This document shows positions 1-7,683 of a DNA stretch of 64,000 nucleotides, one piece after another. The notes beneath the pieces were generated by a model, which was given only the letters and a program-made list of their open reading frames with translations, searched no databases and was not told the DNA's origin. How positions within the stretch are numbered: the first letter of the stretch is position 1; the number at the start of each line of letters is the position of its first letter. A program made the position numbers and the translations under genes. The stretch covers positions 1 through 64,000 of the forward strand of contig JAOUHJ010000005.1 of assembly GCA_029865225.1 (NCBI GenBank), written 5' to 3'. The DNA is from Nitrospira sp. GTDB lineage: Bacteria; Nitrospirota; Nitrospiria; Nitrospirales; Nitrospiraceae.

Positions 1-38
1 CGTGCTTCTTCCATGTCGATCACCATGCCTGGCATCAT
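1..38 (-). mobile_element. possible first codons of a transposase leaving the window
   Basis: The minus strand from position 38 reads MMPGMVIDMEEA and stays open to the edge. This resembles, from memory only, the start of an integrase-core (DDE) transposase family. Two imperfect direct repeats lie just upstream at 61-118, as terminal repeats might. Only 12 codons are visible and no strong ribosome site is seen, so this is a weak suggestion; the stretch could equally be intergenic. Confidence 0.2.
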
Positions 39-60
39 GCCCGATTCAGCACAGCCGCCG

Positions 61-118
61 CTCAGACTCATTTCTCGTTGGAAATACGACCCGGCTTCAG
101 ACTCATTTCATATTGGAA
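61..118. repeat. pair of imperfect 23-bp direct repeats
   Basis: Positions 61-83 and 96-118 match at 19 of 23 bases by eye (core TCAGACTCATTTC, then TTGGAA), with a period of 35 bp. Each copy also carries a small TTTC...GGAA dyad. They could be operators for the downstream carboxylase genes or terminal repeats of a mobile element at the left edge. No function is shown. Confidence 0.5.
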
Positions 119-219
119 GAGGCTCTCCCTCGACAGGCCTCCTGATCCTATGCTAGCTTACGCGGTCATTTTTCTCTATTCGCTCTCTCTATCCACACAG
201 GAACCCAAGGGTTCGGAGC

Positions 220-1638
220 ATGTTCAAGAAGATCTTAGTGGCCAATCGTGGTGAAATTGCCATGAGGATCATCCGCGCTTGTCGGGAATTGAACATCGCC
301 ACGGCTGCGATCCACTCAGAGGCGGACTCAACCGGAATCTATGTCAAGAAAGCCGACGAGGCGCACGTCGTCGGTCCCGGGCCGGTCAAAGGCTTCCTCG
401 ACGGACAACAGATTGTCAACCTCGCGCTCCAGATCGGAGCCGATGCCATCCATCCCGGCTACGGATTTCTCTCGGAAAATGCGGAGTTCGCCGAGCTTTG
501 CCAATCGTCCGGAATCACCTTTATCGGCCCATCACCTCAGGCAATCACGCTGATGGGCAGCAAGGTACGAGCGCGCGAATTGGCCGAACGTATCGGCGTG
601 CCCATCGTGCCGGGCACCAAAGGTGGAGTAAGCACGTTCAAGCAGGCCTTGGCCTTCGCCAAAGAGGTCGGGTACCCTGTCATCATCAAAGCCAGTGCAG
701 GAGGAGGGGGACGCGGACTTCGTGTGGTTCGCAGCGACGAAGAGCTGCGCGAAAACATGGAAGTGGCCGCACGAGAAGCCGAGTCCGCTTTCGGCGACGG
801 CAGCGTGTTCATCGAAAAATATGTCGAGCGACCGCATCACATTGAGTTCCAACTACTGGGCGATCGGCATGGCACGATCATCCATCTTGGGGAACGAGAC
901 TGTTCTATCCAACGACGGCATCAGAAACTGATCGAGATCGCTCCTTCGTTGGTGCTGACACAGGAGCTCCGAGAAGAAATGGGCAATGCCGCGATCGCCA
1001 TCGCGCGCGCGGTGAATTATGACAACGCTGGCACCGTGGAATTTCTGCTCGATCAAGACGGCAAGTTCTACTTCATCGAGATGAACCCTCGCCTCCAGGT
1101 CGAGCATACGGTGACAGAGCAGATCACGGCTATCGATATCGTACGAAATCAAATTAAGAGCGCAGCGGGCCTGCCGCTGAGCATCCAGCAAAAGGACGTC
1201 ATCCTGCAAGGCCACGCCATTCAGTGTCGGATCAATGCGGAAGATCCGAAGAACAATTTTCTGCCCTGTACCGGAAGAGTGACGGCCTACCTCTCTCCCG
1301 GCGGAATCGGCGTGCGTATTGACGGAGCCGTCTATAGGGATTACACGGTACCCCCCTATTATGATGCCCTCTTGGCTAAATTGACGGTTCGAGGCCGCAC
1401 CTGGGAAGAAACCGTCAGTCGCATGAGACGCTCGCTTGAAGAGTATGTGCTTCGTGGAATAAAAACCACGATCCCCTTCATGGAAGCCATCATGCAGGAA
1501 CCGGACTTCATGGCAGGACGATTCGATACCTCCTATATCGAGACACATCCCGAACTCTTTAACTACGACGAAGTCGATCAACCGGAGGACCTGGTCCTGG
1601 CCCTATCGGCCGCCATCGCCGCCTATGAAGGGCTGTAG
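220..1638 (+). CDS. accC: biotin carboxylase subunit (acetyl-CoA/pyruvate carboxylase type)
   Basis: This is the ATP-dependent biotin carboxylase that charges a biotin carrier with bicarbonate. The N-terminal domain holds HPGYGFLSE near residue 79. The ATP-grasp part has the glycine-rich loop GGGGRG at 161-166 and the catalytic stretch MNPRLQVEH near 288-296. At 472 residues it is slightly longer than AccC (about 450). The next gene, 45 bp downstream, encodes a carboxyltransferase with its own biotin domain, so the two probably form a two-subunit pyruvate carboxylase rather than acetyl-CoA carboxylase. That assignment rests on context, because AccC and PycA sequences are hard to separate by eye. 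The start is ATG, with GGAG very close and AAGGG further upstream. Confidence 0.93.
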   Translation: MFKKILVANRGEIAMRIIRACRELNIATAAIHSEADSTGIYVKKADEAHVVGPGPVKGFLDGQQIVNLALQIGADAIHPGYGFLSENAEFAELCQSSGITFIGPSPQAITLMGSKVRARELAERIGVPIVPGTKGGVSTFKQALAFAKEVGYPVIIKASAGGGGRGLRVVRSDEELRENMEVAAREAESAFGDGSVFIEKYVERPHHIEFQLLGDRHGTIIHLGERDCSIQRRHQKLIEIAPSLVLTQELREEMGNAAIAIARAVNYDNAGTVEFLLDQDGKFYFIEMNPRLQVEHTVTEQITAIDIVRNQIKSAAGLPLSIQQKDVILQGHAIQCRINAEDPKNNFLPCTGRVTAYLSPGGIGVRIDGAVYRDYTVPPYYDALLAKLTVRGRTWEETVSRMRRSLEEYVLRGIKTTIPFMEAIMQEPDFMAGRFDTSYIETHPELFNYDEVDQPEDLVLALSAAIAAYEGL

Positions 1639-1683
1639 TCAGGCCATCCGCGTTTCGACTTTCACAAGGATGCACCATCTGCC

Positions 1684-3639
1684 ATGGCAAAAAAACGACC
1701 GACCATAAAAAGACCCACGAGAAAAACCCGGCGCCCAGCCCCTGCGATCAAAACATCCAAGCATCCCAGGCCATCCTTCGGTGAATTGGCCATTGAACCG
1801 GCAGCCGGCAAACCTATCCGCATTACCGACGTCGCGCTACGAGACGGCCATCAGTCGCTGTTGGCGACCAGGATGCGGACGGAAGATATGCTGCCCATCG
1901 CGCAAAAGCTGGATGCCGTGGGCTATTGGTCGCTGGAGGTCTGGGGTGGGGCCACGTTTGACACCTGCCTTCGCTTCCTGAAAGAAGATCCCTGGGAACG
2001 GCTCCGCGCGTTGCGCGCAGCCATGCCCAACACCAAACTTCAGATGCTCCTGCGAGGGCAAAACCTCGTTGGCTATCGGCACTACGCCGACGATGTGCTC
2101 GAGCGATTCATTGAACGCTCAGCCGCCAACGGCATCGACGTCTTCAGAGTTTTTGACGCACTCAACGACGTCCGCAATCTCGACCGAGCCGTTCGGGAAG
2201 TCAAAGCTTGCGGCAAACATGCCGAGGCTGCCATCAGTTACACCGTCAGTCCGGTTCACAATATCGATCGCTACGTCGACCTAGCCAGAAAGCTTGAGGA
2301 TCTCGGCACCGACACCTTGTGCATCAAGGATATGGCCGGCCTCCTGGCTCCGCTCGATGCATACCAGCTCGTCAGGCGTTTGAAAGCCGCAGTGGACGTG
2401 CCGATCCATCTGCATTCCCACTACACCTCAGGCATGGCCTCCATGTCGTCGCTGATGGCCATCCTGGGAGGGCTCGATATGCTTGATACGTCCATCTCTC
2501 CGCTCGCCGGAGGAACCTCCCACCCGGCGACTGAAACGTTGGTGGCGTCACTGCAGAACACGCCCTACGACACGGGGCTGGATCTCGCATCGTTCCTGCC
2601 GATCACTGAACATTTCCGAGAGGTCCGTCGAAAGTATCGTCAATTCGAGAGCGACTTCACCGGTGTCGATGCGGAAATCCTGACCTCGCAGATTCCCGGT
2701 GGGATGCTCTCCAACTTGGCAGCCCAGTTGACCGAACAGAACGCGCTGGACCGGATGAGAGAAGTCCTCGAAGAAGTCCCCCGCGTCAGAGAGGACATGG
2801 GATACCCGCCTCTGGTTACCCCGACCAGCCAAATCGTCGGTACCCAAGCGACGCTCAATGTGCTGACGGGAGAACGGTACAAGGTCATTACCAGCGAAAC
2901 GAAGAATTACTTCCTTGGACTCTACGGTAGAGCTCCCGGCCCGGTCGCCCGAGACATCATGGCACGCGCCATTGGCGATGAAGACCCGATCAAGACTCGA
3001 CCGGCGGACCAATTGGACTCGGAACTGGATACGGTCGCAAAAGATTTGCCTTCCTCGGCAACCAGCATCGAGGATCGACTCTCATTCATCCTGTTCCCGG
3101 CGATTGCCCGAGATTTTTTCGAGGCGCGGGAGAAAGGCGATCTCGTCCCCGAACCGCTCGAAGCAACCTTAGCCAAGGGCCCGGCGGTCGCGGGCGAACT
3201 TCATTTGGCTCCCGTCGAGTTCAATATCACCGTCCATGGCGAAACCTACCACGTGAAAGTCTCGGGATCAGGTCGCCAAACCGATGGGCGCAAACCCTAC
3301 TACATCAGGGTCAATGACAGGCTTCAAGAGGTCTCGCTCGAACCGATTCGGGAAATCTTGGCCGGAGTTCCTGAGGCTTCCCACGCAGGAACCGGCGCAA
3401 CACCCAAACGACCAAGGCCTTCAAAACCTGGTGACGTTGCTCCACCCATGCCCGGTCGGGTCGTCAAGATCCTCGCTGCGGTTGGCGATCAGGTCAAGGC
3501 CGGAGATCCTCTGTTGATCATCGAAGCGATGAAGATGGAAAGCCAGGTGCCGGCGCCCATCGATGGGAAGGTCTCTGCCATCCTCGCAAGCGAAGGAGAC
3601 AATGTAAAGACGGACGAAACGGTCATCCAGCTTGAGTAA
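1684..3639 (+). CDS. pycB: pyruvate carboxylase subunit B / oxaloacetate decarboxylase alpha-type carboxyltransferase
   Basis: This 651-residue protein moves the carboxyl group between biotin and pyruvate or oxaloacetate. The order is a basic 35-residue leader, a TIM-barrel carboxyltransferase (RDGHQS at 53-58, the active-site lysine candidate K215 in CIKDMAG, metal histidines in HLHSH at 242-246), a PYC_OADA domain, and a C-terminal biotinyl domain with EAMKMES and biotinylated K617. No membrane beta subunit of a sodium-pumping decarboxylase is nearby, and a biotin carboxylase precedes it. The direction is therefore probably anaplerotic oxaloacetate synthesis. The basic leader is unusual and has no recognised role. 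Confidence 0.92.
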   Translation: MAKKRPTIKRPTRKTRRPAPAIKTSKHPRPSFGELAIEPAAGKPIRITDVALRDGHQSLLATRMRTEDMLPIAQKLDAVGYWSLEVWGGATFDTCLRFLKEDPWERLRALRAAMPNTKLQMLLRGQNLVGYRHYADDVLERFIERSAANGIDVFRVFDALNDVRNLDRAVREVKACGKHAEAAISYTVSPVHNIDRYVDLARKLEDLGTDTLCIKDMAGLLAPLDAYQLVRRLKAAVDVPIHLHSHYTSGMASMSSLMAILGGLDMLDTSISPLAGGTSHPATETLVASLQNTPYDTGLDLASFLPITEHFREVRRKYRQFESDFTGVDAEILTSQIPGGMLSNLAAQLTEQNALDRMREVLEEVPRVREDMGYPPLVTPTSQIVGTQATLNVLTGERYKVITSETKNYFLGLYGRAPGPVARDIMARAIGDEDPIKTRPADQLDSELDTVAKDLPSSATSIEDRLSFILFPAIARDFFEAREKGDLVPEPLEATLAKGPAVAGELHLAPVEFNITVHGETYHVKVSGSGRQTDGRKPYYIRVNDRLQEVSLEPIREILAGVPEASHAGTGATPKRPRPSKPGDVAPPMPGRVVKILAAVGDQVKAGDPLLIIEAMKMESQVPAPIDGKVSAILASEGDNVKTDETVIQLE

Positions 3640-4624
3640 TTCTAACGTCGAGTCTGCCGCCCCTCTCTCCAAACGCGGGCATCTTGTACTGCTCGTCTTG
3701 TGGCTCTTATCATCGCTGATGACCGCCTGCGCCGCACCTCCACCAATTCCGCCATATTTTGAACCGCTAGCACCTTCCCCGACAGAACGGATCCCGATCA
3801 AGACAGTGCTCGTCCACGATCAGCAGATTGCCTATCTTGATGTCGGCACCGGCCCACCGGTGATCTTAATCCATGGCTTCGGTGGATCCATGTGGCAGTG
3901 GGAACACCAGCAACAAGCGCTGTCCCAACATTTCCGGACCGTGACGCTGGACCTACCCGGTTCCGGATTGTCCGATAAACCCGATATTGACTACCTGCCG
4001 AATGAGATGTTGGATTTCTGCCTGGGATTTATGGATGCGCTACAGATTCCTCACGCCACACTGGTCGGCAATTCAATGGGTGCCGGGTTGGCCATTGGAA
4101 TGGCGTTATCCCATCCGACTCGTGTCGACAGACTCGTGCTCATCGGCGGACTGCCGTCTCAGGTCATGGCGAAGCTCACCAGCCGTTCATTCCGGCAAGC
4201 GTTGGAAACGCGTGCCCCCTGGTGGTTAGTCTCGTTCGGTAATTGGCTGTTCGGCGGAATGGTCACCGATTCAGTCCTGAAAGAAATCGTCCACGATCAC
4301 ACACTTCTTACGCCGGCAGTTGTAGATCGGTCAAATCTGAACCGCCGGCGCCCTGGCGCCATCAAACCCATCATGGCAATGAGAAACGCTCTGCCCTCCT
4401 GGGAAACGGATTTCGCTCCGCACCTTGCAAGCATCACACGCCCGACCATGATCATCTGGGGTGAATCCGACCGGGTGTTTCCCATCGGAGTGGGTGAAGA
4501 GCTTCACCATCGCATCCGTGGATCCACATTCGTCAGAATTCCCAATGCCGGCCATATGCCACAATGGGAACGGCCGGAGCTGGTCAACCGGTCGTTGATC
4601 ACGTATATTCACACATCACCCTGA
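3632..4624 (+). CDS. alpha/beta-hydrolase lipoprotein
   Basis: This is a hydrolase of the alpha/beta fold with unknown substrate. A TTG start overlaps the end of the preceding gene by 8 bases. It was chosen because it gives a proper lipoprotein signal (hydrophobic run, then MTAC with Cys33), which later ATGs would lose. Visible motifs are the oxyanion-side HGFGG at 81-85, the nucleophile elbow GNSMG with Ser148, and the C-terminal His308 in NAGHMPQ. The overall arrangement resembles haloalkane-dehalogenase or epoxide-hydrolase relatives and esterases, but the substrate cannot be read from sequence. It is likely translationally coupled to the carboxylase gene. Confidence 0.8.
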   Translation: MSNSNVESAAPLSKRGHLVLLVLWLLSSLMTACAAPPPIPPYFEPLAPSPTERIPIKTVLVHDQQIAYLDVGTGPPVILIHGFGGSMWQWEHQQQALSQHFRTVTLDLPGSGLSDKPDIDYLPNEMLDFCLGFMDALQIPHATLVGNSMGAGLAIGMALSHPTRVDRLVLIGGLPSQVMAKLTSRSFRQALETRAPWWLVSFGNWLFGGMVTDSVLKEIVHDHTLLTPAVVDRSNLNRRRPGAIKPIMAMRNALPSWETDFAPHLASITRPTMIIWGESDRVFPIGVGEELHHRIRGSTFVRIPNAGHMPQWERPELVNRSLITYIHTSP

Positions 4625-4677
4625 AATGGATCGTTCGAGCGGGCTTCCCGCTCATCATCTTCAGAAAGGAGCAGACG

Positions 4678-5340
4678 ATGCAGACGAGATATTGGGTTTT
4701 GGGTACGGCACTGTGCCTATCGCTTGGCCTCGTAGGATGCCAGACGATGACAGGATCATCCGGACAGGCCTTCTCGTACAAGAACATGCCGGTGGCCGAC
4801 GGAACCGTCACTGCCGGAGAGGGAAACAACGTCCTGTTCAAGGGCGACCCGCTGCCGCTGAGCGGAAACGGGGTAAAGATCGGAGATAGGCTACGGGACG
4901 TCAACGTGGTACAGAACGATTTGACAGTCGTCAATATTGCGGAAACGAAAGGGGCGGGAAAGGTCCGCATCATCAACATCGTCCCTTCCCTGGATACGCC
5001 GGTCTGTGAACAGCAGACCCATCTTCTCAGTGAGAAGAACAAGGGCCTTGACAAGATGGTGGAACTTATCACGGTCAGTGTCGATACGCCCTTTGCACAG
5101 AAGCGTTTCGCGAAGGAAGCCAGCATCGGCAACGTGACGTTCCTGTCGGATTATCGTGGCGGCGATTTTGGGAAGAGCCATGGCCTCTTCTTAGAAGGTC
5201 CACACATTTTGACGAGAGCCGTGATGGTCGTCGATAAGATGAACACCATCCGCCATCTTCAAATCACACCTGAGCTTACTCAGTTGCCGGATATGGAAGA
5301 GGCCTTCCGGATCGCCCGGCGTTTGGTGACGGAGAGCTAA
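4678..5340 (+). CDS. tpx: lipid-anchored thiol peroxidase (Tpx-like), no resolving cysteine
   Basis: This is a peroxiredoxin of the Tpx family. The ATG at 4678 follows AGAAAGGAG and gives a lipoprotein signal ending LVGC (Cys21); the open frame further upstream lacks such support. The peroxidatic motif SLDTPVC places the active Cys at 110. In E. coli Tpx the resolving Cys95 sits in RFC; here the aligned stretch is RFA (Ala145), and the mature part has no other cysteine besides the lipid-bearing one. It should therefore act as a one-cysteine peroxidase on the periplasmic side of a membrane, with an unknown reductant. The protein is 220 residues against about 167 for the cytosolic enzyme, the extra being the leader and a linker. 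Confidence 0.87.
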   Translation: MQTRYWVLGTALCLSLGLVGCQTMTGSSGQAFSYKNMPVADGTVTAGEGNNVLFKGDPLPLSGNGVKIGDRLRDVNVVQNDLTVVNIAETKGAGKVRIINIVPSLDTPVCEQQTHLLSEKNKGLDKMVELITVSVDTPFAQKRFAKEASIGNVTFLSDYRGGDFGKSHGLFLEGPHILTRAVMVVDKMNTIRHLQITPELTQLPDMEEAFRIARRLVTES

Positions 5341-5360
5341 GCACTAGGACACTTGGAGTT

Positions 5361-5409
5361 GAGGTGACGGGATGATCGACTCTCACGTGCTCAAGTCGCC
5401 CGTCACCTC
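5361..5409 (+). other. 11-bp perfect inverted repeat between tpx and sthA
   Basis: GAGGTGACGGG at 5361-5371 is exactly complementary to CCCGTCACCTC at 5399-5409, with a 27-base loop. No T run follows, so it is not a standard intrinsic terminator. It sits 18 bases before the sthA start and could be an operator or an RNA structure affecting that gene. Confidence 0.5.
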
Positions 5410-5427
5410 GGCATTCCACAAACGCTG

Positions 5428-6831
5428 ATGGCTCGTTACGATCTACTCGTCATTGGAACAGGACCGGCTGGTCAGAAGGCGGCCGTTCAGGCGGCCAAGC
5501 TCGGCAAGAAGGTCGGGATCATTGAACGCAAGATGGTCCTTGGTGGTGTCTGCATCAACACCGGCACCATTCCCAGCAAATCCCTCCGTGAAGCCGTGCT
5601 CTACCTCTCAGGATTTCGCCAGCGTGGCATCTATGGTGGTACCTACCGGCTGAAAAAAACCATTACCATCGAAGACCTCGCGTTTCGCGCCAACCACGTC
5701 ATCAAAAATGAAATTCAGACCGTCCAGAATCAAATGGCCCGTAACCGGATCGACATGTTTTTTGGAACGGCCAGTTTTCTCGATCCCCATCGCCTCCACA
5801 TTCAGACGGTCCGTGGCGCCCTTGAACTGACGGCTGACTTCATCGTCATCGCTGTCGGGACAGAACCCGCTCGACCGTCCCACGTTCCCTTCGACAACCA
5901 GGCCATCATCGATACCGATGGACTCCTGACCTTGAAACGAATTCCCAAATCGATCGTCATCGTCGGAGGTGGGGTCATTGGAACTGAGTATGCGTCCATG
6001 CTCGCCGCATTGGGAATCCCCGTCACCCTCATCGACAAGCGACCGCGGCTTCTGGAGTTTGTCGATGCAGAGATCATCGATGCGCTCCAACGACAAATGA
6101 AGGAGCTCGGCGTCACGCTGTACCACGATGAAGAAGTTCTTGCGATCAAGCGCAACTGGGACAAATCCATCCAGGTCTCGTTGCGGAACAACCGGCCGCT
6201 TCGAGCATCCACCCTCATGTATGCAGTTGGGCGTGTCGGAGCCAGCCGCATACTCAACCTGGCAGGCATTGGGCTACAGCCCGATACCCGTGGACGGTTG
6301 GCCGTCAACGAACATCTCCAAACCGCGATTCCACATATCTATGCGGCCGGGGACATCATCGGATTTCCGGCGTTGGCCTCAACTTCGATGCAGCAGGGAC
6401 GCCATGCCGCGAGCCATGCATTCGGCCATTCGGATCGGACCGATACCTTGCTGCTCCCCTACGGGATCTATGCGATCCCAGAAATCTCGATGGTTGGACG
6501 AAACGAGGAAGAATTGCAACACACCCAAATTCCCTATGCAGTCGGCCGCGCACGCTATAAGGAGATCGCCAGAGGACAACTGATCGGCGATGAAAGCGGC
6601 ATGCTCAAGATCCTGTTTCATCGACATACCAGACATCTCCTGGGAGTCCATGCGATCGGAGAGGGTGCGACAGAATTGATCCACATCGGCCAAGCGGTCA
6701 TGGCGTTTCACGGTAAGATTGATTATTTCATCGACACGGTCTTCAACTATCCGACCCTCGCCGAATGTTACAAAGTGGCAGCGCTGGACGGCATGAACCG
6801 ACTGCCGAGACCCTGGATCCCGTACTTATGA
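5428..6831 (+). CDS. sthA: soluble pyridine nucleotide transhydrogenase
   Basis: This flavoprotein exchanges reducing equivalents between NADH and NADPH in the cytosol. The FAD motif GTGPAG lies near residue 10. The region that holds the redox disulfide in lipoamide dehydrogenase reads GGVCINTGT and has one cysteine only (Cys42), as in SthA. The NAD(P) motif VGGGVIGTE lies near 180, and the C-terminal FNYPTLAECYKVAALDG matches the SthA family signature. The length of 467 residues is normal. It follows the peroxidase gene in the same direction, which suggests a shared redox theme but not necessarily one transcript, since a hairpin lies between them. Confidence 0.9.
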   Translation: MARYDLLVIGTGPAGQKAAVQAAKLGKKVGIIERKMVLGGVCINTGTIPSKSLREAVLYLSGFRQRGIYGGTYRLKKTITIEDLAFRANHVIKNEIQTVQNQMARNRIDMFFGTASFLDPHRLHIQTVRGALELTADFIVIAVGTEPARPSHVPFDNQAIIDTDGLLTLKRIPKSIVIVGGGVIGTEYASMLAALGIPVTLIDKRPRLLEFVDAEIIDALQRQMKELGVTLYHDEEVLAIKRNWDKSIQVSLRNNRPLRASTLMYAVGRVGASRILNLAGIGLQPDTRGRLAVNEHLQTAIPHIYAAGDIIGFPALASTSMQQGRHAASHAFGHSDRTDTLLLPYGIYAIPEISMVGRNEEELQHTQIPYAVGRARYKEIARGQLIGDESGMLKILFHRHTRHLLGVHAIGEGATELIHIGQAVMAFHGKIDYFIDTVFNYPTLAECYKVAALDGMNRLPRPWIPYL

Positions 6832-6880
6832 GAGTGCCCCGCTGGTCGGCAACTGTTCCAGGGTGATAACCGTGCACAGA

Positions 6881-6926
6881 GAGCCTCTACTGCAATTCTC
6901 ACAAAGGTGGCAGTAGTGGAGAGGCT
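6881..6926 (+). other. long imperfect hairpin in the tenA leader
   Basis: GAGCCTCTACTGC at 6881-6893 pairs with GCAGTAG at 6910-6916 and GAGGCT at 6921-6926, with a 4-base bulge. No T run follows. TPP riboswitch hallmarks (CTGAGA, ACCC..GAACCTGA) are absent. It lies 22 bases before the tenA start and could be a terminator-like or regulatory structure. Confidence 0.4.
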
Positions 6927-6948
6927 TTCGAGCCTTTGGAGGAACCCC

Positions 6949-7617
6949 ATGTCGTTTTCGAACCATCTGAGGAAGCTGACGGTTTCAATCTGGGAGGCCC
7001 AACTCAGCCATCCCTTTGTCGTTGCACTCGGCGACGGCACGCTACCTGAGCAAAAATTCAAGTACTATATCCTGCAAGATGCGAGGTTTCTCGGCGACCT
7101 CGCCCGTGTCTTCGCCTCCGGTATCCTCAGAGCTCCAGACTCAGACAGTGCGCTGCGTTTCGCGAAGCTCGCCGAAGAAACCATCACGGTCGAGCGAAGT
7201 CTGCATGAGAACTACGGCCAGCGATGGAATCTGACGCCCAAACAGATGAGTTCGGTCCCCATGGCTCCGACAAATTACGCCTATACGCGCCATATGTTGA
7301 CCGTCGCTGCTTCGGGTACAGCCGTGGAAGTGACGGTGGTAGCCCTCCCCTGCGCCTGGATCTACTGTGTGGTAGGACAACACTTGTTACGGAAAGGGCA
7401 CCCCGCCAAATCGCATCCGTATCGAGATTGGCTCATGCTCTATGCCTCGCCAGAATTTGCAGAGGTCCAAATTTGGATGCGGAAGAAAGTCGATCAGTGG
7501 GCCAAGACCGCCGGCAAGGACGAACTTCGTCGGATGGAGGAGTCGTTCATCATCAGCTCACGATACGAGTGGATGTTCTGGGAAATGGCATGGAACGAAG
7601 AGCAATGGCCGGTGTAA
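6949..7617 (+). CDS. tenA: TenA-family protein (thiaminase II / aminopyrimidine aminohydrolase)
   Basis: TenA proteins salvage the pyrimidine part of thiamin by hydrolysing aminopyrimidine amines. The ATG at 6949 follows GGAGG with proper spacing; an upstream start at 6907 lies inside a hairpin and lacks a ribosome site. The catalytic positions of the Bacillus enzyme are all present: Asp44 in LQDARFL, Cys135 and Tyr139 in LPCAWIY, and a C-terminal Glu207 before the last helix. The length of 222 residues fits. No other thiamin gene and no TPP riboswitch is visible nearby, so it is an orphan here. A PqqC-like relative is less likely given the conserved cysteine. Confidence 0.85.
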   Translation: MSFSNHLRKLTVSIWEAQLSHPFVVALGDGTLPEQKFKYYILQDARFLGDLARVFASGILRAPDSDSALRFAKLAEETITVERSLHENYGQRWNLTPKQMSSVPMAPTNYAYTRHMLTVAASGTAVEVTVVALPCAWIYCVVGQHLLRKGHPAKSHPYRDWLMLYASPEFAEVQIWMRKKVDQWAKTAGKDELRRMEESFIISSRYEWMFWEMAWNEEQWPV

Positions 7618-7633
7618 TGACGAGTCTCGTCAT
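7617..7633. other. 17-bp near-perfect palindrome between tenA and tex
   Basis: ATGACGAG-T-CTCGTCAT overlaps the tenA stop codon and lies between two convergent genes. It may act as a weak terminator or processing hairpin for both strands. It lacks a T tract. Confidence 0.4.
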
Positions 7634-7683
7634 CGAGCAAGCCCATCCGTGCTCACTCCATCCATCCCTCCAGATGGTCTTCG

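Noticed and set aside
6832-6948. TPP riboswitch before tenA
   Set aside because: The conserved CTGAGA and ACCC..GAACCTGA elements are absent.
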